DNA from: Oscillospiraceae bacterium
GTDB lineage: Bacteria; Bacillota; Clostridia; Oscillospirales; Ruminococcaceae
Assembly: GCA_018110855.1 (NCBI GenBank)
Contig: JAGBFZ010000038.1
Location: 1-25,364 of the forward strand
Length of the DNA: 25,364 nucleotides
Reading direction: 5' to 3'
Position numbers and translations under genes: made by a program. Positions 1 to 7,903 of the stretch are shown one piece after another. Positions within the stretch are counted from its first letter, which is position 1. The number at the start of each line of letters is the position of its first letter. The notes beneath the pieces are model-generated. The model saw only the letters and a list, made by a program, of their open reading frames with translations, was not told where the DNA came from and ran no database searches.

Positions 1-63
1 TATCAGGCTGTGGCTGACAGGGCTCTGGAGGCTTTTGAAGGTTATATCAAGGAGATGATGTGA
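1..63 (+). CDS. C-terminal fragment of an unidentified protein (5' end outside window)
   Basis: Frame 1 is open from the window edge and ends at TGA 61-63. It gives 20 residues that look helical and charged (YQAVADRALEAFEGYIKEMM). The stop codon shares its last base with the ATG of the next small gene, so the two are probably cotranscribed. Too little is visible to name the protein. The fragment reads in the same direction as plsX and the following genes, which suggests the operon began upstream. Confidence 0.55.
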   Translation, partial: YQAVADRALEAFEGYIKEMM

Positions 64-230
64 TGATCGTCAAGGTTTCTTTTATTCTCACTATTGCTGT
101 TATTGTTCTCTCTATCGCAAACTGCCTTCTGAATATTATCGGCGGTAATTACGTTCTGTCGGTGATATGGGGAATTGTGGCTGTGCTTAATATCGCTGCC
201 ATAGTGCTGAAAATAAAACAGAAGAAGTGA
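63..230 (+). CDS. Small hydrophobic membrane protein, 55 aa
   Basis: ATG at 63-65 overlaps the preceding TGA by one base and is preceded by AAGGAG at 49-54 with 8 nt spacing. The 55-residue product has a first hydrophobic stretch at about residues 5-27, a short polar break (GGNY), and a second stretch at about 30-49. It ends in a basic tail (KIKQKK). This reads as a two-pass inner-membrane microprotein with a positive cytoplasmic end. I recognise no family. The overlap on one side and 4-nt gap to the next gene on the other support translation. It could belong functionally with the following membrane protein, but that is inference only. Confidence 0.55.
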   Translation: MIVKVSFILTIAVIVLSIANCLLNIIGGNYVLSVIWGIVAVLNIAAIVLKIKQKK

Positions 231-234
231 TAAT

Positions 235-750
235 ATGAATGACATTTTTTACGAGTTTGAATCCGAGATAAAATACAGAAAGCTGAAACCAAAGCAGTAT
301 CTTGCTATATTGATAATCGGGATACTGATCTCTGCCCGGCCCCTTCTGGGTTCGCTGTTTTTTATCATATTCTATTTATTTACGGGAGAAATGGTCATTG
401 ATCTGGCGGGGATGCCGTTCTTTTCTGCTTTACTTGTTTGTATCCTGTTCTTCTTTCTCCCCCTTTCTATTTTTGTGGGAGCTATCAGATTATTCACAGC
501 AAAGGCATATCTGAATTTCACATTCAGAAGTGAAGCGGTGGACATTCTGGTCGTTCCTAAAAAGAAGACGGTCAATGTTCCCTATTCAAAGATAACCGCT
601 GTGAGGACAAACAGCTTATGCTATTTTTTCTACACAAGCAAAAATCTCGCTTATCTGCTTTCCAAAGAGGCTATGGGAAATGTGAGCAATGAGGAATTTT
701 CCGAGTTCATCAGAGAACATATGGGCATTAAGGTCATTGAAATTACTTGA
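235..750 (+). CDS. Membrane protein with YcxB-like C-terminal domain
   Basis: This 171-residue protein has two hydrophobic segments at about residues 22-50 and 58-87, with FFLPLSIFVGA in the second. A soluble domain of about 80 residues follows. The order beta-rich stretch, VPYSKITAV, FFYTSKNLAYLLSKEA and then an acidic helix is the pattern I associate with YcxB-like proteins, small PH-like modules on bacterial membrane proteins of unknown function. The tail KEAMGNVSNEEFSEFIREHMG fits that family's end. The gene starts 4 nt after the small membrane protein. It ends 14 nt before the plsX start, so it is probably in the same transcript. Family assignment is from recognition of the motif, not a search. 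Confidence 0.75.
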   Translation: MNDIFYEFESEIKYRKLKPKQYLAILIIGILISARPLLGSLFFIIFYLFTGEMVIDLAGMPFFSALLVCILFFFLPLSIFVGAIRLFTAKAYLNFTFRSEAVDILVVPKKKTVNVPYSKITAVRTNSLCYFFYTSKNLAYLLSKEAMGNVSNEEFSEFIREHMGIKVIEIT

Positions 751-764
751 AAGGAAGTAACTGT

Positions 765-1775
765 ATGAATATTATCGTTGACGCATTCGGCGGAGACAAT
801 GCTCCCCTTGAGGTCATCAAGGGTGCTGCGCAAGCTGTTGCCGATTTCGGTGTGGACATCACTCTCACGGGAAATGAAAAAATTATTAAAGAGACTGCCG
901 AGAAAAATAATATCAGTCTTGACAGGATCTCGATCATACATACCGAATCGGTCATTGACATTCACGAGGAGCCAACGGAAGTCATCAAGAGCCGCAAGGA
1001 CTGCTCCATGGCGGTAGGTTTGCAGGCTCTTGCTGATGACAAGGGCGACGCTTTTGTTAGTGCGGGCAGCACAGGCGTGCTGGTTGTGGGCGCTACATTT
1101 ATCGCAAAGAGGTTAAAGGGCGTTAAACGTCCTGCTCTGGCTCCCATTCTCCCCACGGCACAGGGTCATCTCATTCTCATGGATGGCGGCGCTAATGTGG
1201 AATGCCGTGCGGAAATGCTCATGCAGTTCGGTATTATGGGCAGCTGCTACATGGAAAAGGTCATGGGAATCAAGTCTCCCAAGGTGGGGCTTCTGAATGT
1301 GGGCGCTGAGGACACAAAGGGAAGAGAGATCGACAAGGAGGCTTACAGGCTCCTTTCCAATGCTCCTGTGGATTTCTACGGCAATCTTGAGGCGAGAGAT
1401 ATGCCTAAGGGCGTTTGTCAGGTGGCTGTTTCCGATGGATTTACGGGAAATATCGCTCTCAAGCTCTATGAGGGCATGGGCTCATTCTTTGCAGGCGAGC
1501 TGAAGGGTATGCTAACTGACGGTCTCACGGGCAAAATTGCTGCTCTCCTTATTATGAAAAAGGTGAAGGCATTTAGGAAAAAGCTCGATTACAAGGAAGT
1601 CGGCGGAGCTGTTCTCATGGGTATTTCCAAGCCTGTTATCAAGGCTCACGGCAGCTCCGACGCAAGGGCTTTTTACAATGCCATCAGGCAGGCTAAGCAG
1701 TGCGTTGAGGGTGATGTTATCGGTGAGATTTCCCGTGCTCTCGAAAGCTGCAAGGCAAATACCAAAAGCGAATAA
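765..1775 (+). CDS. plsX: Phosphate acyltransferase PlsX
   Basis: PlsX converts acyl-ACP and phosphate to acyl-phosphate, the donor used by PlsY in the first step of phosphatidic acid synthesis. It acts as a peripheral membrane enzyme. The start at 765 gives 336 aa, the usual size, beginning MNIIVDAFGGDNAP. The family N-terminus and ribosome binding site AAGGAAG (751-757, 7 nt spacing) decide this start over an in-frame ATG at 747. Family-like stretches include SAGSTGVLV, LMDGGANVECRAEML, NVGAEDTKG and AVSDGFTGNIALKLYEG, and the C-terminal GAVLMGISKPVIKAHGSSDARAF. In many Firmicutes plsX sits with fabD/fabG and acpP before rnc. Here it is followed directly by a promoter and rnc, with no acpP between them. 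Confidence 0.97.
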   Translation: MNIIVDAFGGDNAPLEVIKGAAQAVADFGVDITLTGNEKIIKETAEKNNISLDRISIIHTESVIDIHEEPTEVIKSRKDCSMAVGLQALADDKGDAFVSAGSTGVLVVGATFIAKRLKGVKRPALAPILPTAQGHLILMDGGANVECRAEMLMQFGIMGSCYMEKVMGIKSPKVGLLNVGAEDTKGREIDKEAYRLLSNAPVDFYGNLEARDMPKGVCQVAVSDGFTGNIALKLYEGMGSFFAGELKGMLTDGLTGKIAALLIMKKVKAFRKKLDYKEVGGAVLMGISKPVIKAHGSSDARAFYNAIRQAKQCVEGDVIGEISRALESCKANTKSE

Positions 1776-1791
1776 ATTTACAAATTGTCTA

Positions 1792-1820
1792 TTGACATAT
1801 TGAAACGTATGTGCTATAAT
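1792..1820 (+). promoter_or_regulatory. Sigma-A promoter for rnc
   Basis: A perfect -35 TTGACA (1792-1797) and perfect -10 TATAAT (1815-1820) are separated by 17 nt, in the 65-nt gap between plsX and rnc. Transcription would be expected to start near 1827, only about 14 nt before the preferred rnc start codon at 1841. Confidence 0.9.
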
Positions 1821-1840
1821 TTAGAAAGGATATGTCTGAA

Positions 1841-2548
1841 ATGTCCGACAAGGAACTGAATGAAAGGCTGTCTGCCTTTGAAGAAAAAATCGGCTACTGC
1901 TTTAAAAACAAAAATCTGCTTCACGAGGCGCTTTCTCACTCCTCCTATGCCAATGAATGCAAAAAGGGAAGAAATTCCAACGAGAGGCTGGAATTTCTCG
2001 GTGACAGCGTGCTTTCCATCGTTATTTCCGAGCATCTTTTCAACCATTTCAAGCACCTCCCCGAGGGCGAGCTTACCAAAATAAGGGCTTCTCTGGTTTG
2101 CGAAAAGGCTTTGTTTGAATTTTCAAAGCAGATCTCTCTGGGGGATTTTATCCTGCTGGGCAAAGGCGAGGAGAACACGGGGGGAAGAAACCGTCCCTCT
2201 ATCGTTTCGGACGCTTTTGAGGCGGTCATTGCTGCGGTTTTCTTAGACGGCGGCATGGAAGCGGCAAGGGAATATGTGCTTGGCTTTATTCCCAAAGACC
2301 TTGACAGAAGCTCCGTTAAAAAGCTCCAGGATTACAAGACCATTTTGCAGGAGATCATTCAGAGAAATCCCGAGGAAAAGGTGGAATATGTGCTGAGAAG
2401 TCAGTCGGGTCCCGACCACGACAGGCATTTTGTGGTGGAGGTCTGCCTTAACACCAATGTTATCGGTCACGGCGAGGGTCATAGCAAAAAGCAGGCTGAA
2501 CAGCAGGCTGCAAAAGAAGCATTGCGGCTTATGGGCTGCGAGGTCTGA
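1841..2548 (+). CDS. rnc: Ribonuclease III
   Basis: RNase III cleaves double-stranded RNA in rRNA maturation and mRNA/antisense turnover. The 235-residue product has the catalytic domain first, with signature NERLEFLGDSVL at residues 47-58 (acidic residues E48, E51 and D55). A second acidic cluster is SDAFEAVIAAVFLDGG. A double-stranded RNA-binding domain starts at DYKTILQE and ends HGEGHSKKQAEQQAAKEAL. An in-frame ATG at 1832 would give three extra residues, but GAAAGGA (1824-1830) is too close to it. ATG 1841 is 10 nt away, so I chose 1841. The next gene starts 1 nt after the TGA stop, so it is translationally linked. The gene has its own consensus promoter. Confidence 0.97.
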   Translation: MSDKELNERLSAFEEKIGYCFKNKNLLHEALSHSSYANECKKGRNSNERLEFLGDSVLSIVISEHLFNHFKHLPEGELTKIRASLVCEKALFEFSKQISLGDFILLGKGEENTGGRNRPSIVSDAFEAVIAAVFLDGGMEAAREYVLGFIPKDLDRSSVKKLQDYKTILQEIIQRNPEEKVEYVLRSQSGPDHDRHFVVEVCLNTNVIGHGEGHSKKQAEQQAAKEALRLMGCEV

Positions 2549-2549
2549 T

Positions 2550-3602
2550 ATGAGTCACGGGAATATTTCGATCTTTATCCCCCATCTTGGCTGCCCAAAT
2601 GCCTGCTCCTTCTGCGATCAGAGGACAATAAGCAGCACTGCTCATGCGCCATCTCCCTATGAGGCGGAGGACGTTATCAGGGGGGCTTTTGAGAGAATTA
2701 CAAACCCTTCGGACAGAGCTGATACCGAGATCGCTTTTTTCGGCGGCAGCTTTACGGCTATTGACAGGGATTACATGACAGCTCTTCTCGGGCGTGCTTC
2801 AAAATATCTCAAAACACCCGAAAAGGACGGCTTTCGCGGTATAAGAATTTCTACTCGTCCCGACTGCATTGACGAGGAAATTCTTATGCTGCTGAAAAAA
2901 TACGGTGTCACGGCAATTGAGCTTGGAGCGCAGTCCATGTCGGACAAGGTTCTTGAAATGAACAACAGAGGGCACTCTTCTGTGGACGTTATTCATGCAT
3001 CGGAAATGATAAAGGCTCACGGCTTTGAGCTTGGGCTGCAGATGATGGTGGGACTTTACCAAAGCACCGTATATGATGAATACCGCACCATGGCCGAGTT
3101 TATTAAGATCGCTCCCAAAACCGCAAGGATATATCCCGTTTGCGTACTTGAAGGCACCCGTCTTGCAGAGCTTTTCAAAAGCGGTGAATATATTCTCTAC
3201 CCATTTGAAAAAGCGGTGAATATATGCGGAGTGATATACTGCGGACTTACATCGGCAGGGATAAATGTTATCCGAATGGGGCTTCATGCGGAGGACGGTG
3301 TGGAGAAAAGAGCCATTGCGGGATTTTATCACCCTGCGTTTGCGGATATCGTTCGTTCGGATATAGTTAAAAATGTCATTTTGAAATATTATATGTCTGA
3401 AATGTCCGATGAGGACAGAAATATGACTATCGAGATAGAAGCGCCTCCCAAGCTTTTAGGTGCAGTTTACGGACACAAAAAATCAAACAGGTTATTTTTT
3501 GAATCGGCTGGGATAAAAATCAAAGCATCCGTAAACACAAGCCTTTTACCAAATGAAATTTCCATTAACAAGGACGTGCAGAATGTATTTAAAATCACTT
3601 GA
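2550..3602 (+). CDS. Elp3-like radical SAM protein without acetyltransferase domain
   Basis: The 350-residue product begins MSHGNISIFIPHLGCPNACS. Cys15, Cys19 and Cys22 form the CxxxCxxC cluster motif that binds a 4Fe-4S cluster and S-adenosylmethionine. FFGGSFTAI, ISTRPDCIDEEIL, TAIELGAQSM and the LGLQMMVGL region are typical of the Elp3/COG1243 type. The C-terminus (MSEMSDEDRNMTIEIEAPPKLLGAVYGHKKSN) matches the Radical_SAM_C-type tail, and no GNAT acetyltransferase domain follows. Eukaryotic Elp3 modifies wobble uridine. This shorter bacterial form between rnc and smc is common in Clostridia, and its substrate is not known to me. The start one base after the rnc stop is supported by GCGAGGT at 2538-2544. 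A longer in-frame extension back to 2430 lies inside rnc and is rejected. Confidence 0.9.
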   Translation: MSHGNISIFIPHLGCPNACSFCDQRTISSTAHAPSPYEAEDVIRGAFERITNPSDRADTEIAFFGGSFTAIDRDYMTALLGRASKYLKTPEKDGFRGIRISTRPDCIDEEILMLLKKYGVTAIELGAQSMSDKVLEMNNRGHSSVDVIHASEMIKAHGFELGLQMMVGLYQSTVYDEYRTMAEFIKIAPKTARIYPVCVLEGTRLAELFKSGEYILYPFEKAVNICGVIYCGLTSAGINVIRMGLHAEDGVEKRAIAGFYHPAFADIVRSDIVKNVILKYYMSEMSDEDRNMTIEIEAPPKLLGAVYGHKKSNRLFFESAGIKIKASVNTSLLPNEISINKDVQNVFKIT

Positions 3603-6600
3603 ATTACAGGGCTTCAAGTCCTTTCCCGATAAGATAAAGCTGGATTTCGGCAAGGGAATCACAGCAGTTGTGGGTCCCAACGGAAGCGGTAAATCCAACA
3701 TTGGCGACGCTGTTCGCTTGGTGCTGGGCGAGCAGTCCTCCAAAACCCTCAGAGGATCCAAAATGGAGGACGTTATTTTTGCGGGTACTCAGCTCAGAAA
3801 GCCAATGGGCTTCGCCGCGGTCACCCTTTGCATTGTCAATGACAAGGGTATCCTGAATATTGACGCTCCCGAGGTCACTGTGACGAGAAAGCTTTACAGA
3901 AGCGGTGAGAGCGAATATCTTATTAACGGGGCGCAGGTACGTCTCAAGGACGTTTCCGAGCTTTTCATGGACACGGGTCTGGGCAGAGACGGCTATTCGA
4001 TTATCGGTCAGGGACGTGTAGCGGAGATCGTTTCCTCAAAATCGGGCGAAAGAAGAAGCATTTTTGAGGAAGCGGCGGGCATTTCAAAATTCCGTTTCAG
4101 AAAGGCGGAGGCTCAGAGGAGACTTTCTCAGGCGGAGGAAAATATCCTGAGACTTACGGATATCATTTCCGAGCTGGAGAGCCGTGTGGAGCCGCTCAGA
4201 AAGCAGTCGGAAAAGGCTGCTCAGTTTATAGAGCTTTCCGAGGAGAAAAAATCTCTGGAAATTACCGTATGGGTCCATGAGCTTTCAGCTCTCAGGGAAA
4301 AGCTTTCCGAGCTGTCGGACAAGCTGCTTATCAACACCTCGGAATATTCCTCCTGCGAGGCGGACATTGAACGTCTTGAGGAGGAATACAGAAGTGTTTA
4401 CAGCGAGATAGCAAAGGGTAATATCCGCATTGAGCAGCTGAGAAATGACATTCTTGATGCTGAAAAGGCGAATACGGGGCTTCATGCGGACATTGCGGTT
4501 TACAAAAACGAGATAGTTCATTTTAATGAGAATATTGAAAATCTTGAAAAGCAGATGGAAACTGCCAAGCTTTCGGACAGCGAAAACAGGCGGCTCACCG
4601 AGGAAAAAATCGCTCTTATCGATAAGATAGGCAGGGACATTGAGCAGGCTGACAGGGATTTTGCTTCGGCTGCAGACAGGCTAAACGAGGCTGCGGGCAG
4701 GCAGGAGGGCTTTGAAAAGGAATTTTCGGGTCATGCGGCGGAGCTTAACAGGCTTTACATAAGGCAGTCCGAGCTGAAGGTCACTGCCAGCTCCTCGAAT
4801 AATGCTCTGAGTGAGATAAAGGAGCAGGAGGCTGCAGCACTAAAGCAGCTTGAGGTCATTGAGGAAAGCGGAAAAAATCTTGATAGCGAGCGGAAAGAGG
4901 TCACAGACGGTCTTGCTCTTCTTGATGAAAAAAGAGCGGAGCAGGAAAACCGCATAAGCGGCATGAACAGGCTTTTTTCCGCAAAATCCGACAAGCTCAA
5001 AGGTGCCGAAAAAGACCTTTCCGAGCTTACTCTGAGTGTCAGAGACAAGGAAAACAGGATAAGGCTTTTATGTGATCTGGAAAACAGCATGGAGGGCTTC
5101 GGTCATGCGGTAAAGCAGGCTTTAAAGGCGGGAAAAAGCGGCAGGATAGGCGGCATTATCGGTTCTGTGGCTCAGATACTGAATGTTCCCTCCGAATACA
5201 GCGTGGCTGTGGAGACCGCTCTGGGCGGCGCTTTGCAGAACATTGTCACCGAGGACGAGGAAGCGGCTAAGCGCAGCATCCGTATGCTCAAGGATATGAA
5301 TGCGGGACGTGCTACCTTCCTTCCCATTACATCGGTGAAGGGAAACAGGCTCAGTGAAAACGGGCTTGACAGCTGTAACGGCTTTATTGCTTTAGGCTGC
5401 GATATTGTTACATATGACCCCAAATTTTCGGGTATCGTTAATTCGCTGCTCGGAAGGACGGTCATTGCCGAGGATATTGACTGTGCGGGAAGCATTGCGA
5501 AGAAATATAATTACCGATTCAAGATAGTCACCCTTGACGGTCAGGTGGTAAATGCGGGCGGTTCCTTTACGGGAGGCTCCGCTAACCGTTCATCGGGTGT
5601 TCTTACCCGAAAAAATGAGATAGAGCGGTTAAATTCAGAGCTTGCGGAGGATAATAACAGGCTTGCGGATATTAAGTCAAAGACTGCGGCTCTTAAAGCA
5701 GAGGTCGACAAAATGAGGATAGACCTTGAGGCGGCAGGCGATGAGATTCGAATTATCGAGCAGGACAGGATACGCTTTGAAGCCGAGATAAAGCGAATTG
5801 AGCAGGTATCTCAGCAGAATGCTGCGGGAAAGAAAAATGCAGAGGAGCTTATTGAACGGCTCAAAAAGCGTTATGAGAAAACAAAATTCTCTGCCGAGAA
5901 TGCAGTTTCGGAGCTTGAAAATATTGACAGGCTCATTGCCGACGGCGAGGACAAATCGGGCAGGGACGGGGCGCTTCTCGAAAAGCTCAAGGAGGAAAGA
6001 GACAGCATTTCCGCAGAAATGTCCGCTCTGAAGATACGAAGGGCTGAGCTTGAAAAGGACAGGGAGGCCGCTAAGGAGAGCCTGTCCGCTCTTGAAGAGC
6101 AAAGCAGAAGCATTGGCGACAGCTCCGTTAAGTCCGCTATGGCGATCGAAGAGCAGAAAAAGCTTATTGCCGAAAGAGAGGAGCTTATCCGTGAAAGAGA
6201 GACTGCCCTCAAGGGTTCGGGCGACCGTACTTCCGAAATAAAGGCTCAGATATCCGAGGCTCAGAGCAGGAATCTTGAGATGGAAAAACGCTCGGGCGAG
6301 ATACGCAGTCAGATAAAGGACTCCAATGCCGAAAAGGAGAAATTCGGTGCGGAAAAGACCCGTCTCGAGGAACGTCAGAGGACTGCTCAGGTTTCATATG
6401 ATAAGATAGTTTCCGATATGGCGGAGCAATATGAGCTTTATCCCTCCGAGGCGGAAGAGCTTGCTCTGAAAGACGCTGACACAGCCGAGATAAACATTCG
6501 GCTTTCTTCCGTAAAGCAGAAGATACGAGCTTTGGGAACGGTCAATCTTGCGGCTATCGAGGAATACAAGGAGGTCTCGGAGAGGTACGAATTTATGTCG

Positions 6601-7146
6601 GGGCAGCTTTCCGATGTGAACAGCTCCAAGCGTGAGCTTGAAAAGCTTATTGACGAGCTGACAGAGACTATGAAAAAGAAATTCTCCGAGAGCTTTGACA
6701 TTATTAACAGCAACTTCAAGCAGATATTTACCGAGCTTTTCGGCGGCGGAAAGGCTGAGCTTGCTCTTACTGACCCCGAGGATGTGCTTGAATCGGGCAT
6801 TGAGATAAATGTTGCTCCCCCGGGCAAGGTCATCAAGAGCCTTTCGCTGCTTTCGGGCGGTGAGCAGGCTTTTGTGGCTATTGCGATATATTTTGCTATT
6901 TTACGGCTCAGACCCGCTCCCTTCTGTATTCTTGACGAGATCGAGGCGGCGCTTGATGATATGAACGTTACGAGATATGCGAAATATCTCCATAATTTTA
7001 CCGATACCACTCAGTTTATTACCGTTACACACCGTCGTGGTACTATGGAAGAGGCTGATGTTATGTACGGCGTTACCATGCAGGAAAAGGGCATTTCAAG
7101 GCTTCTTAAAATGGAGCAGCCCCCTGCCGATGAGGAGAATGAATAA
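3583..7146 (+). CDS. smc: Chromosome segregation protein SMC
   Basis: SMC is the ATPase of the SMC-ScpAB condensin that organises and segregates the chromosome. The 1187-residue protein has the full architecture. Walker A GPNGSGKSN is at residues 31-39. Long coiled coils rich in E, K, R and L flank a hinge at about 515-670 (GGIIGSVAQILNVP and VNAGGSFTGGS). The C-terminal head carries signature LSGGEQ at 1090-1095 and Walker B CILDEIEAALDD from about 1115. ATG 3583 gives the canonical MYLKSLELQGFKSF and has AAGGACG 6 nt upstream. A start at 3553 would add ten unrelated residues. The gene overlaps the radical SAM gene by 20 nt and shares one base with the next start, so it lies inside one operon. 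Confidence 0.98.
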   Translation: MYLKSLELQGFKSFPDKIKLDFGKGITAVVGPNGSGKSNIGDAVRLVLGEQSSKTLRGSKMEDVIFAGTQLRKPMGFAAVTLCIVNDKGILNIDAPEVTVTRKLYRSGESEYLINGAQVRLKDVSELFMDTGLGRDGYSIIGQGRVAEIVSSKSGERRSIFEEAAGISKFRFRKAEAQRRLSQAEENILRLTDIISELESRVEPLRKQSEKAAQFIELSEEKKSLEITVWVHELSALREKLSELSDKLLINTSEYSSCEADIERLEEEYRSVYSEIAKGNIRIEQLRNDILDAEKANTGLHADIAVYKNEIVHFNENIENLEKQMETAKLSDSENRRLTEEKIALIDKIGRDIEQADRDFASAADRLNEAAGRQEGFEKEFSGHAAELNRLYIRQSELKVTASSSNNALSEIKEQEAAALKQLEVIEESGKNLDSERKEVTDGLALLDEKRAEQENRISGMNRLFSAKSDKLKGAEKDLSELTLSVRDKENRIRLLCDLENSMEGFGHAVKQALKAGKSGRIGGIIGSVAQILNVPSEYSVAVETALGGALQNIVTEDEEAAKRSIRMLKDMNAGRATFLPITSVKGNRLSENGLDSCNGFIALGCDIVTYDPKFSGIVNSLLGRTVIAEDIDCAGSIAKKYNYRFKIVTLDGQVVNAGGSFTGGSANRSSGVLTRKNEIERLNSELAEDNNRLADIKSKTAALKAEVDKMRIDLEAAGDEIRIIEQDRIRFEAEIKRIEQVSQQNAAGKKNAEELIERLKKRYEKTKFSAENAVSELENIDRLIADGEDKSGRDGALLEKLKEERDSISAEMSALKIRRAELEKDREAAKESLSALEEQSRSIGDSSVKSAMAIEEQKKLIAEREELIRERETALKGSGDRTSEIKAQISEAQSRNLEMEKRSGEIRSQIKDSNAEKEKFGAEKTRLEERQRTAQVSYDKIVSDMAEQYELYPSEAEELALKDADTAEINIRLSSVKQKIRALGTVNLAAIEEYKEVSERYEFMSGQLSDVNSSKRELEKLIDELTETMKKKFSESFDIINSNFKQIFTELFGGGKAELALTDPEDVLESGIEINVAPPGKVIKSLSLLSGGEQAFVAIAIYFAILRLRPAPFCILDEIEAALDDMNVTRYAKYLHNFTDTTQFITVTHRRGTMEEADVMYGVTMQEKGISRLLKMEQPPADEENE

Positions 7147-7793
7147 TGAAATATTTCGGCGGAGAGCTTAGTGCTGTTCACAAGGATCTGAGCGGAATTA
7201 TTCGCAAAAAGGGAAAATTTGAAGAGGCAAGGGAGCTTTTTTATAAGCTCCACTCTCAGCTTCACAGCAAAGAGGTTTACGGCGTGGACGAAACAGAATT
7301 TGACCGGCTTATGCATGGAATAGATCAGCATAACTGCGGCACTGCTTTATGGGAGCTGTGGCATATTTCAAGAATTGAGGATATTACAGCAGGTATCCTT
7401 CTTGGCGGCGGAAGTCAGATCTTTTCTGCGGAAATTGCCGAAAAGATAGGCTCCCCCGTTTCCGATACGGGCAATGCAATGACTGATGATGAGGTGAATG
7501 CTTTTGCGGCAAATGTCTCTTTTGATGAACTGCTTTCATACAGAAATGCGGTGGGCAGGCGCTCCCGTGAGATAGTTTCTTCCCTGACCGAATCGGATAT
7601 GAAAAGGCATTTTACCGAAGATGCAAGGGAAAAGCTCTTTATTTCGGGCGGGCTTACCGATAATCCCGATTCGGCATGGCTTGCGGATTACTGGCTTTCC
7701 AAGGACTGTGCGGGCATTATTCTTATGCCGCTGACAAGGCATCAGATACTTCATCTGAATCAATGCGGAAAATATTTTTCTAAATTAAAATAG
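7146..7793 (+). CDS. DinB-superfamily protein
   Basis: The 215-residue protein has the pattern of the DinB/YfiT four-helix metal-binding superfamily. An N-terminal helix carries KLHSQLHSK, followed by LWELWHISRIEDITAGIL, the typical WHxxRIED element. Near the end comes LTRHQILHLNQC, giving the third histidine position. These proteins often bind zinc or nickel through three histidines. Known members are thiol-transferases or damage-induced proteins, but most have no assigned activity. The ATG overlaps the smc stop by one base and has GAGGAG 8 nt upstream, so it is translated with smc. It ends with TAG, showing amber is used as a normal stop here. Exact substrate is unknown. Confidence 0.78.
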   Translation: MKYFGGELSAVHKDLSGIIRKKGKFEEARELFYKLHSQLHSKEVYGVDETEFDRLMHGIDQHNCGTALWELWHISRIEDITAGILLGGGSQIFSAEIAEKIGSPVSDTGNAMTDDEVNAFAANVSFDELLSYRNAVGRRSREIVSSLTESDMKRHFTEDAREKLFISGGLTDNPDSAWLADYWLSKDCAGIILMPLTRHQILHLNQCGKYFSKLK

Positions 7794-7852
7794 TCTTTGT
7801 CCTCTGCTTTAATATTTAATAAATTATTAAACATTATCCCAAGGGTTTATTC

Positions 7853-7863
7853 TATAATATAAT
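7853..7863 (+). promoter_or_regulatory. Possible -10 region(s) upstream of ftsY
   Basis: Two overlapping TATAAT hexamers (7853-7858 and 7858-7863) lie about 40 nt before ftsY in a 110-nt gap. No good -35 is present at 17 nt. TTAAAC (7828-7833) at 19 nt from the first hexamer is the nearest candidate. Weak support. Confidence 0.4.
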
Positions 7864-7903
7864 TATCGGAACTTTTGCCGAAAATTTAAGGAGGCTGACG
7901 CAT

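Noticed and set aside
1830..3409. A 19-nt exact repeat (ATATGTCTGAAATGTCCGA) at 1830-1848 at the start of rnc and at 3391-3409 inside the radical SAM gene.
   Set aside because: Both copies are in coding frame and spell MSEMSD. No third copy or flanking symmetry was noticed, so it looks like coincidence or local codon preference rather than a functional repeat.
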